From IMG/VR virus record IMGVR_UViG_3300021379_001249, positions 1-54,443 of that record: a DNA stretch of 54,443 nucleotides; one strand, 5' to 3'. Numbering within the stretch: position 1 is the stretch's first letter; each line of letters starts with the position of its first letter. Positions 18,119 through 25,501 of the stretch are shown here, piece after piece. The stretch is from a virus. The notes under the pieces were generated by a model. That model ran no database searches, was not told where the DNA came from, and saw only the letters and a program-made list of their open reading frames with translations. The position numbers and the translations under genes were made by a program.

Positions 18119-18898
18119 TCAAGCCAAGTTAGTAACATTAGCGAGAACTGTGTATGTAGAATCGGCAGTTTTGATTATACTGTAAGAGTATAAATCTTTT
18201 CCACTTGCTCCACCAGCAGTGGGAGCACTTCCTCCATTCCAAACGAGCTCACCACCATTTGTTCCCACAGTGACACCATCAATATGAACTGTCGCTGCAT
18301 AACCAGCAGCTGCGGCAGAAGTAATAATAGAAACAGAGAATGCTTCTCCTATTTTAACATCGGTATTGATACCTGTTCCTGACATAATATTAGGAGTTGC
18401 TGTTGTTGTCTCGGTTGTGGTGAACAAATGAGACATTCCATTATCAAGATTGATATTTGGAGCAGCACTTAATTTATTTGCAACAACATTCACTTGCTCT
18501 CTTAACAGTCCAGCAAAATCAACATTAGTTGCTTGCAAACCAGCAGAAGATGTTGTGACTGCGGCACCAGTAAGTTCGCCAGTAACATTACCAGTAACAT
18601 TACCAGTAATGTTGCCAGAGAATGATGTTGCAGTAACAACACCAGTGACACTTACACCAGTCTTAAACGTGGAGAAACCAGTGATATCAAGTCCATTAGC
18701 AAGCACTTGAACACCCTGTTGTGCTGTAATGATACCAATGGAATCAATATTATTAACATCTTGATATGTTAGTGTACCAGCAATACTAACATTGCCAGAA
18801 AAAGTTGCTGCAGTGCCTGTGACATTAAGTCCATCAGGAAAGTCAGGTGCTCCCGTACCCAGTCTATTAGAGTAATTATCCGCTCTTACCTTTGACAT
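18119..18898 (-). CDS. Short tail fibre, first gene of a fibre/adhesin pair
   Basis: This 259-aa fibre is the minimal version of the family. The N-terminal anchor (residues 1-25; VRADNYSNRLGTGAPDFPDG) matches the RADxxxxxxGTGAP anchors of the next three genes. The shared shaft block follows (about 30-75), then TGVVTATSFSGNITGNVTG. The C-terminal docking domain (about 130-259; VNVVANKLSAAPNINLDNG, HLFTTTETTTATPNI) is shared with the 15270 and 25502 fibres. It overlaps nothing and is followed closely by the SBBP adhesin. A perfect TATAAATA late core lies upstream. Confidence 0.84.
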   Translation of the reverse strand: MSKVRADNYSNRLGTGAPDFPDGLNVTGTAATFSGNVSIAGTLTYQDVNNIDSIGIITAQQGVQVLANGLDITGFSTFKTGVSVTGVVTATSFSGNITGNVTGNVTGELTGAAVTTSSAGLQATNVDFAGLLREQVNVVANKLSAAPNINLDNGMSHLFTTTETTTATPNIMSGTGINTDVKIGEAFSVSIITSAAAAGYAATVHIDGVTVGTNGGELVWNGGSAPTAGGASGKDLYSYSIIKTADSTYTVLANVTNLA

Positions 18899-18931
18899 TT
18901 GGGTTCACTCTCCCCCAATAGATTTTTTTAT

Positions 18932-18939
18932 TATTTATA
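18932..18939 (-). promoter_or_regulatory. T4-type late promoter (perfect TATAAATA)
   Basis: The minus strand reads GTTATAAATAATAAAA, a perfect TATAAATA core, 33 nt before the ATG of the 18119-18898 gene and after the stop of the 18947 gene. Nearly the same leader (ATAATAAAAAAA, then GGGGGA.AGTGAACCCAAATG) precedes the 25502 gene. Confidence 0.7.
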
Positions 18940-18946
18940 ACTCAAC

Positions 18947-20743
18947 TTATGCCTTAATAGCAATCTCAGTTGCTGATAATGCAAGTCCTGCTTCTACTGA
19001 TGGTGTACCTGCTGTTGTGCTAAGTGTACCATCATTTTGTACATAATGCACTGAAGCAGTTGTTAAACCACTTTGAGCATCATCAACGGCACCTGCAATT
19101 TGTATCGTAGCAGTTTGTCCGTCAGTATATGCAGCATTAGAGAAACCTAAGAAGTTTGATGATGTGAGGTTTGTACTTTCATTTCGGAAAACAATAGATG
19201 TTCCATAGTTTGAATTACCTTCATCTCGATAACCAATAATAACTTTATTGATATTTGAAGCAAATGTTGCATCTATGTTATCAGTAGCAGCAGATTCAAA
19301 TATAAGAGAAGTATCAAAACTAATACTAGTACCAGATACAGTGCCTACAATCACTCTTCCATAATTATATCCTCCACCTGAGTTTCCACCATCCTTATAA
19401 GCAATAACTACTTTACCAGCATTAGAGTCATATACTGCTGCAGTTCTGAAAATGGCAGCAGAGTCAAATACAACAGGAGATCCAAAACTTATACTAGTAC
19501 CAGATACAGTGCCTACAATTGCTTTTCCTTTATCGCTGTCACCATTATCCGTAAAAACAATAACTACTTTTTCGTTACTGGAGTCATATGTTGCTGAAAT
19601 ATTTTCGCTTCTAGCACTTTCAAAAACTACAGCAGAACCAAAACTAATTGAAGTGCCACTAACAGTTCCTACGATAGCAGTTCCGTAGTGAGAATTACTG
19701 AGATGTCTCCATGCAATGACTACTTTATTATTGGTTGAATCAAATGTTATGTCAGGATTGCGACTATCGGAACCTTGAAATTGAGCAACACTACCAAAAC
19801 TAACATCAGTTCCACTAATAGTTCCTACTATAGCAGCCCCATAATTATTGTTGTCTCTGTACGCTAGAACAATTTTATTGTTGCTAGAATCAAATGTTCC
19901 AACAATATCAGATGCTTCTGAAACAAATTGTACTTCAGTACCAAAACTTATTGATGTACCACTTACAGTTCCTACACGCGCCTTTCCATATTGATTGCCA
20001 CCACCTTCTTGATACGCTATAAGAAATTTATTAGCATTAGAGTCAAAAGTTATTGAAGTATAATCCATCGCAGTAGTCTCAAAAACTACAGGAGTACCAA
20101 AACTTATTGATGTGCCACTTACGGTTCCTACAACTGCTTTTCCTTTATCGCTGTCACCACCATCCTTATAAACAATAACTACTTTTCCGTTACTGGTGTC
20201 AAATGCTGCGTCAATTCCTCTGTCTGTGACATTACCAGATTCAAATACAGTAGCAGATCCTAAAGATTGACTAGTGGTTGCAATACCAGTTACTGTACCA
20301 TCACTCTGAAGAATAACAGTTTGTCCATTCGCTAAAGTTCCTGATGCAATACCAGATACTGAAGGACTGACACCAGAAAGAGATGAACCATCACCACTAT
20401 AAGAAGTGGCAGTGATAACTCCAGTTACATCTAAACCACCACCATTGATGGTTGCAATACCTGCTACAGTTATTGGATTATTAAATGTTCCAACACCACT
20501 TACTGTAACACCGTTAGCAGATACTTGAATACCCTGTTGTGCTGTGATAATACCAACGGAGTCAACGTTGGTTACGTCTTTATATGTTAAATTACCATCA
20601 ATCGTTACGTTACCAGTGAATGATCCGTTGGCAGCAGTTATGTCACCAGTAAAGGTAACAGCAGCACCAGTCACACCACTCTTAAAGTTTGGTGTTCCTG
20701 ATCCAGAATAGTTAACGAGTGAGTCTGCTCTTAATCTAGACAT
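18947..20743 (-). CDS. Tail adhesin with seven-bladed propeller (paralogue 4)
   Basis: This 598-aa adhesin has the anchor MSRLRADSLVNYSGSGTPNF, the shaft block (about 40-75) and GDGSSLSGV, then the linker ASGTLANGQTVILQSDG. Seven blades follow at about 160-520, with cores such as YDSSNEKVVIVFTDNGDSDK and ends VGTVSGTSISFG, then the DAQSGLTT cap. The blades are highly regular, more so than in the 481-5415 genes, which fits recent amplification. It is a predicted receptor-binding protein with shaft and head in one chain, unlike the two-gene pairs. Confidence 0.86.
   Translation of the reverse strand: MSRLRADSLVNYSGSGTPNFKSGVTGAAVTFTGDITAANGSFTGNVTIDGNLTYKDVTNVDSVGIITAQQGIQVSANGVTVSGVGTFNNPITVAGIATINGGGLDVTGVITATSYSGDGSSLSGVSPSVSGIASGTLANGQTVILQSDGTVTGIATTSQSLGSATVFESGNVTDRGIDAAFDTSNGKVVIVYKDGGDSDKGKAVVGTVSGTSISFGTPVVFETTAMDYTSITFDSNANKFLIAYQEGGGNQYGKARVGTVSGTSISFGTEVQFVSEASDIVGTFDSSNNKIVLAYRDNNNYGAAIVGTISGTDVSFGSVAQFQGSDSRNPDITFDSTNNKVVIAWRHLSNSHYGTAIVGTVSGTSISFGSAVVFESARSENISATYDSSNEKVVIVFTDNGDSDKGKAIVGTVSGTSISFGSPVVFDSAAIFRTAAVYDSNAGKVVIAYKDGGNSGGGYNYGRVIVGTVSGTSISFDTSLIFESAATDNIDATFASNINKVIIGYRDEGNSNYGTSIVFRNESTNLTSSNFLGFSNAAYTDGQTATIQIAGAVDDAQSGLTTASVHYVQNDGTLSTTAGTPSVEAGLALSATEIAIKA
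19182..20262 (-). repeat. Tandem blade repeats within the propeller gene
   Basis: Seven in-frame DNA repeats of about 150 bp. The VGTVSGTSISFG segment recurs as near-identical DNA, for example around 19485-19515 and 20095-20130 (ccaaaacttat...gt(a/g)cca). The same sequence occurs in the two following genes, giving extended homology across 5 kb. Confidence 0.8.
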
Positions 20744-20774
20744 TTATGTTCACTCTCTATGGCAACTTTTTTTA

Positions 20775-20782
20775 TATTTATC
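20775..20782 (-). promoter_or_regulatory. T4-type late promoter (GATAAATA)
   Basis: The minus strand reads AGGATAAATATAAAAAAAG; the TAA stop of the 20778 gene is inside the motif. The 18947-20743 gene starts about 32 nt downstream. Confidence 0.62.
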
Positions 20783-22553
20783 CTTTGACAATTATCTTGG
20801 TTGCAGAAACGGCAGTTCCAGCCTCTACTGATGGAGAACCAGCAGTTGTACTTAATGTTCCATCATTCTGTACATAATGTTTTCTTGCAGTTGTTAAACC
20901 AGACTGGGCATCATCAGTTGCACCAGTTATTTGTATTGTTGCAGTATCGCCATCAGAATATGCAGCATTAGAAAAACCTAAGAAGTTTGTTGATGTTAGG
21001 TTTGTTCCAACTGTTCTAAAAACAACTGCTTCTCCTCGGCCATCGTCATCATTTTTAAAGATAATAACCGTTCTATTATTGGTGGAGTCAAATGTTGCCG
21101 AATAATATTCAGTATTACCAGATTCAAATGTAACAGGATCATTAAAACTAATTGATGTGCCACTTACCGTTCCTACAATTACTTTTCCTTTGTTAGAATC
21201 ACCATGATCCTCATAAGCAATTACTACTTTATCTTCACTAGAATCAAATACTGCAGAAAGATATCTACTATCACTAGATTCAAATACTACAGCAGAACCA
21301 AAACTAATTGATGTGCCTGATACAGTTCCTACAACTGCTGTTCCATATTGAGAGTTACCAGAATCTCTGTAAGCAATAACTACTTTACCATTGGTGGAAT
21401 CAAATGTTGCCGAATTCCACGTAGTAGATGAAGAAGTATAGACAACAGCACTGCCAAAACTAATACTAGTACCAGATACAGTTCCTACAATTGCTGTTCC
21501 ACCATTTGAACCATGCTCATAAGCAATCACTACCTTACCATTAGAAGAGTCAAATGCTATGGAAATATCTGCAATACCCGCAGATTCAAATACAACAGGA
21601 CTACCAAAACTAATACTAGTTCCACTAACAGTTCCAACAAGTGCAGTTCCATGGCCAGAATTTGCAGCATCTCTGTAAGCGATTACCACCTTACCATTAG
21701 TAGAATCATACGCTATCACATTGTATTGGGTATTTGAACTTCCATCAATAACAACTGGAGTACCAAAACTAATTGAATCCCCACTTACAGTTCCAACGAC
21801 TGCTGTTCCTTTATTGCTATTACCTCCATCCCGATATGTAATTACTATTTTTCCATTAGCAGAATCAAATGTTGCTGCTGGGTAATCAATAGCAGCACCT
21901 TCAAACTCAACTCCAGAACCAACAGTAATTCCTATACCTGTTACAGTTGCAACAACTGCTGTTCCGTGGTAGTTAGCAGCAGGACCTCGATATGCAATCA
22001 CTACTTTATTATTTGTAGAATCAAAGGCGCTAGAAAAACGATAAACCGTAGAAGATTCAAAAATAGTGGTGACGCCAACTTGAGTATTTCCTACAACACC
22101 TGCCACAGTTCCATCACTTTGAATGATAACAGTCTGTCCATTCGTTAATGATCCCGACGCAATACCACTTAAAGTAGGAAGAACACCAGTAAGATTAGCA
22201 CCACTTCCTTTTAATGTTGTGGCAGTGATGACACCAGCAACATTCAAACCATTAGCATCAGCAGTTGTAACTCCAACAACTTCAATAGAGTTATTAAACG
22301 TACCAACACCAGTTACGGTAAGTCCGTTCGCCTCAACTTGAATACCCTGTTGTGCAGTGACGACACCAACAGCGTCAATATTTTCTACTTCTTGATATGA
22401 TACTGTACCACCAATAGTTAAATTGCCAGAAAATGTCGCGTTGACGCTGGATACCTGAGTAAATGTAGCACCAGTTGCAACTATTCCATTAGGAATGTTT
22501 GGTGCTCCTGTACCGTCTCTATTTACTATTGAGTTAGCTCTAAATCCAGACAT
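20778..22553 (-). CDS. Tail adhesin with seven-bladed propeller (paralogue 5)
   Basis: This 591-aa adhesin starts with MSGFRANSIVNRDGTGAPNI, then the shaft block (GTVSYQEVENIDAVGVVTAQ), GSGANLTGV and the linker ASGSLTNGQTVIIQSDG. Seven blades lie at about 158-514 with cores such as FDSTNGKVVIAYRDSGNSQY, and the DAQSGLTT cap ends the chain. Blade edges (for example ESAGIADIS, TSSSTTWNS, ESSDSRYLS) differ most between repeats, while strand cores are conserved, as expected if loops on one propeller face make the receptor contact (inference). Confidence 0.86.
   Translation of the reverse strand: MSGFRANSIVNRDGTGAPNIPNGIVATGATFTQVSSVNATFSGNLTIGGTVSYQEVENIDAVGVVTAQQGIQVEANGLTVTGVGTFNNSIEVVGVTTADANGLNVAGVITATTLKGSGANLTGVLPTLSGIASGSLTNGQTVIIQSDGTVAGVVGNTQVGVTTIFESSTVYRFSSAFDSTNNKVVIAYRGPAANYHGTAVVATVTGIGITVGSGVEFEGAAIDYPAATFDSANGKIVITYRDGGNSNKGTAVVGTVSGDSISFGTPVVIDGSSNTQYNVIAYDSTNGKVVIAYRDAANSGHGTALVGTVSGTSISFGSPVVFESAGIADISIAFDSSNGKVVIAYEHGSNGGTAIVGTVSGTSISFGSAVVYTSSSTTWNSATFDSTNGKVVIAYRDSGNSQYGTAVVGTVSGTSISFGSAVVFESSDSRYLSAVFDSSEDKVVIAYEDHGDSNKGKVIVGTVSGTSISFNDPVTFESGNTEYYSATFDSTNNRTVIIFKNDDDGRGEAVVFRTVGTNLTSTNFLGFSNAAYSDGDTATIQITGATDDAQSGLTTARKHYVQNDGTLSTTAGSPSVEAGTAVSATKIIVKG
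21010..22080 (-). repeat. Tandem blade repeats within the propeller gene
   Basis: Seven in-frame repeats of about 150 bp. The segment ccaaaactaat(a/t)(c/g)(t/a)(a/t)gt is repeated at about 21300, 21450, 21605 and 21765. It is homologous to the repeats at 19182-20262 and 22815-23900. Confidence 0.8.
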
Positions 22554-22573
22554 CTGGGCACATTATTTTTAAG

Positions 22574-22581
22574 TATTTATT
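22574..22581 (-). promoter_or_regulatory. T4-type late promoter (AATAAATA)
   Basis: The minus strand reads AACAATAAATACTT, with the TAA stop of the 22577 gene embedded in the motif and the ATG of the 20778-22553 gene about 21 nt downstream. Confidence 0.6.
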
Positions 22582-24382
22582 GTTTGACGATTATTTCTGT
22601 GTCAGAAATTGCAGTTCCTGCCAACACAGAAGGACTTCCAGCAGTGGTGCTAAGTGTACCGTCAGTCTGTACATAATGCTTGGAACCTGTTGTTAAACCA
22701 GATTGTGCATCATCTAATGCGGTTATAATCTGAACAGTTGCTGTTTGTCCATTTGTATAAGCAGCATCAGAGAAACCAATGAAGTTTTCTGATGTTAGAT
22801 TTGTGCCTGTAGATGCGTTTTGGAACACAACTGCTGTTCCGTAATTAGAGTTTCCTTGATCCTTATATACGATCACCACTTCATTATTAGTTGAATCAAA
22901 TGTTGCTGAAAGGTAATCAGTCACAGCACTCTCAAAAACTACGGCAGTACCAAAACTAATACTAGTTCCACTTACGGTTCCAACAATTAATGTTCCATAA
23001 GTAGAGTTTCCGCCATCTCTATAAGCAATAACCACTTTACCAGCATTTGAATCATATGCCACTGCATTATAATCAGACATAGTAGCAGATTCAAATACAA
23101 CAGCAGTTCCAAAACTAATACTAGTTCCACTTACGGTTCCAACAATTGCTGTTCCATAACTAGAGTTTCCATCATCTTGATAAGCAATAACTACTTTTCC
23201 ATTAGCAGAGTCAAATGCTGCTGATATTCCACTACCAAGATTAGCAGATTCAAACACAACAGCAGAACCAAAACTAATACTAGTTCCACTTACTGTTCCA
23301 ACGATTGCTGTTCCATAAGCAGAGTTTCCATCATCCCTGTATGCAATAACAACTTTTCCATTAGTTGAGTCATACACTGGAGCAATATGTCTAGTAGCAG
23401 CAGATTCAAAAACTGTGGCACTGCCGAAACTAATACTAGTTCCACTCACAGTTCCTACAATTGCTGTTCCATAATCAGAGTTTCCATCATCCTTATAAGC
23501 AATAACCACTTTACCATTAGTAGAATCAAATGTTGTTGATACAAATTCAACTTGTGCGCTTCTAAAAGTCGCTACGGAACCAAAACTTATCGATGTACCA
23601 GATACAGTGCCAACCACTGCTTTTCCATAATTAGAGTTTCCACCATCCGAATATGCAATTACTACTTTACTATTAGTAGAATCAAATGTTGCTGAAATGT
23701 AAGTGGAATTAGCAGATTCAAATACAACAGGAGTGCCAAAAGTGATTGATGTCCCACTCACAGTGCCCACGACAGCAGTGCCATAATTACTGTTTCCAGC
23801 ATCTTTATAAGCAATTACTACTTTACTATTTGCAGAGTCAAACGTTGCTGAAGTCCACTGAGAGTTGGCAGATTCAAATACGGCGGGAGATCCAACAGAT
23901 TGAGAAATATCACTCGTAGACACACCTGCAACCTTTCCATCAGATGTTACAATGACAGTTTGTCCGTTAGATAAAGTTCCTGAGGCAACTAATGAAGTAG
24001 TGCGGTTAGTTCCTGTTAAAGCACTTCCATCACCAGTAAATGAAGTTGCAGTAACTACACCAGTGGCATGAAGTCCAGATTCATTAATGGTTGTAATACC
24101 AGCAACAGTTATTGGTGAATTAAAAGTGCTGATACCAGTTACATCAAATCCATTTGCAGAGACTTGAATACCCTGCCGAGCAGTTATAATACCTGTTGAG
24201 TTTATATTATCCGCGTCTTGATATGTTAATGTGCCATCAACTGATGCATTACCAGATAAACTAACATTACCACCACCTAAGTCACCAGAGAATGTTCCAG
24301 TGGTAGAAGTAGCACCATGAGTTAAGTCTGGTGCCGAAGTACCAGTTCTATCTGTTAGTGTATCAGCTCTTAGTCTAGACAC
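22577..24382 (-). CDS. Tail adhesin with seven-bladed propeller (paralogue 6)
   Basis: This 601-aa adhesin starts at GTG (24380-24382). The N-terminus MSRLRADTLTDRTGTSAPD is followed by the shaft block, GDGSALTGTN and the linker ASGTLSNGQTVIVTSDGK. Seven nearly uniform blades (about 159-522) have cores such as FDSTNGKVVIAYKDDGNSDY and ends VGTVSGTSISFG; the DAQSGLTT cap closes the protein. It is the most regular propeller in the window and could be the most recent product of blade duplication. It probably serves as a receptor-binding protein with its own shaft. Confidence 0.86.
   Translation of the reverse strand: MSRLRADTLTDRTGTSAPDLTHGATSTTGTFSGDLGGGNVSLSGNASVDGTLTYQDADNINSTGIITARQGIQVSANGFDVTGISTFNSPITVAGITTINESGLHATGVVTATSFTGDGSALTGTNRTTSLVASGTLSNGQTVIVTSDGKVAGVSTSDISQSVGSPAVFESANSQWTSATFDSANSKVVIAYKDAGNSNYGTAVVGTVSGTSITFGTPVVFESANSTYISATFDSTNSKVVIAYSDGGNSNYGKAVVGTVSGTSISFGSVATFRSAQVEFVSTTFDSTNGKVVIAYKDDGNSDYGTAIVGTVSGTSISFGSATVFESAATRHIAPVYDSTNGKVVIAYRDDGNSAYGTAIVGTVSGTSISFGSAVVFESANLGSGISAAFDSANGKVVIAYQDDGNSSYGTAIVGTVSGTSISFGTAVVFESATMSDYNAVAYDSNAGKVVIAYRDGGNSTYGTLIVGTVSGTSISFGTAVVFESAVTDYLSATFDSTNNEVVIVYKDQGNSNYGTAVVFQNASTGTNLTSENFIGFSDAAYTNGQTATVQIITALDDAQSGLTTGSKHYVQTDGTLSTTAGSPSVLAGTAISDTEIIVKQ
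22815..23900 (-). repeat. Most uniform tandem blade repeats
   Basis: Seven in-frame repeats of about 155 bp. The string ccaaaactaatactagttcc recurs at about 22950, 23107, 23267 and 23426, followed by act(t/c)ac(g/a/t)gttcc. The regularity exceeds that of the other five propeller genes. Confidence 0.85.
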
Positions 24383-24403
24383 TTATTTCACTACATTTTT
24401 TAG

Positions 24404-24411
24404 TATTTATA
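24404..24411 (-). promoter_or_regulatory. T4-type late promoter (perfect TATAAATA)
   Basis: The minus strand reads AATATAAATACTAAAAAATG, a perfect late core immediately after the TAA stop of the 24412 gene and about 22 nt before the GTG start of the 22577-24382 gene. Confidence 0.7.
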
Positions 24412-25488
24412 TTATGAACCCTCACTGATTGCGATGTAGATAAATGTTCCTCCAGCATTCCAATTACCATTGTTTGTATTATCAAAAGTAAAACCTGTTG
24501 ATGTAGGGTATAAACCGGTGTAGTTTTTAGTTTCTTCGTCGTCGTTGGTGTTGGGAAACAACACTTTATAACTTGAACTTGTCACTCCACGAGTAGTATC
24601 AACTAACCACCAAGGAGATTGTGCGCTGGATCTCTTAAATAGAATCCACTGAGGTTGAAATCCAAGATTTTCAGATATAGTTGTATTTGATCCCATAGTA
24701 AAACCACCGCACTTAATAATGGATTCGTTTCCACCAGTTCCAAACTCTTGTTCATCGTGAGCAAACAGGTAAGCAACATAGGTTCTATTAAGAACGTTGA
24801 TTGCAGCAGTATCTCCTCTAAAGTAAGTAGATGTTGGAGTAAAACTTGCCCAACGGGAAGATCCACTAACACCAGAATCAGTCTCAGACAATCTTAGTTC
24901 ACCTTGATTTCCAGTATATCGATGATATGAATACCAAGGATCACTACCGAAGTTACGTCCCTTCACCACGATAAACCCAGGAACACTACCAAGATTGTGG
25001 GGTATATTTCGGTTAGTTTGGCCATCGCCAGTATATGTTATTACATCAAAAAATTTAGGGCACTTGCGAAAAGTCCAAGAAACATAAGTGTCATTAACGT
25101 AATTATTAGTTTCACCACCCAATAAGAAACCGTCACTATTGAATTGTGTCAATCCTCCAGATGCTGTTCCCTCTTGAGCAGTTGCTTCGGTACGTAAATA
25201 TTTTGTTGTACCTCTTTCTGTATCGTAAAGAAAATGTTGATCATTACCCCCCGCAACACGTTTTTTCAACCAAACAAGTCCACCTTCACCTGATAAGTCA
25301 ATATCATTAGTTATCGTTTGTGTTTCTTCTTCACCGGAACCGTTATTGTTTCCTGTATATAATTTTGTCGAAAATACTTGATCTACAGTAATCCCAGAAG
25401 CAGCGGAAAATAATCTACTTGGAACACCACCACCCAGTCCAGTTAACCCTTGAATGGGTGCTTCTTTCTTTGAAAATTCATTTAACAT
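24412..25488 (-). CDS. Tail adhesin with DUF7483-like domain
   Basis: This 358-aa adhesin has the anchor FSKKEAPIQGLTGLGGGVP at residues 5-23, shared with the 12832 and 16750 genes. The rest is a single DUF7483-like domain: GLVWLKKR, HFLYDTERGTTKYL, FNSDGFLLGG, YVSWTFRKCPKFFDVITYTG, HNLGSVPGFIVVKGR, then a second half with LGFQPQWILFKR. It begins right after the 25502 fibre stop behind GATAGGAGATAA, a junction nearly identical to that at 18106-18118. It is probably the tip subunit docking on that fibre. DUF7483 has no assigned function that I can state; its place at phage tips suggests receptor binding. Confidence 0.82.
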   Translation of the reverse strand: MLNEFSKKEAPIQGLTGLGGGVPSRLFSAASGITVDQVFSTKLYTGNNNGSGEEETQTITNDIDLSGEGGLVWLKKRVAGGNDQHFLYDTERGTTKYLRTEATAQEGTASGGLTQFNSDGFLLGGETNNYVNDTYVSWTFRKCPKFFDVITYTGDGQTNRNIPHNLGSVPGFIVVKGRNFGSDPWYSYHRYTGNQGELRLSETDSGVSGSSRWASFTPTSTYFRGDTAAINVLNRTYVAYLFAHDEQEFGTGGNESIIKCGGFTMGSNTTISENLGFQPQWILFKRSSAQSPWWLVDTTRGVTSSSYKVLFPNTNDDEETKNYTGLYPTSTGFTFDNTNNGNWNAGGTFIYIAISEGS

Positions 25489-25501
25489 ATCTTATCTCCT
25501 A

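Noticed and set aside
18947-24382. CRISPR-like array
   Set aside because: The regular repeats are in-frame coding blades of about 150 bp with no short palindromic repeats or unique spacers.
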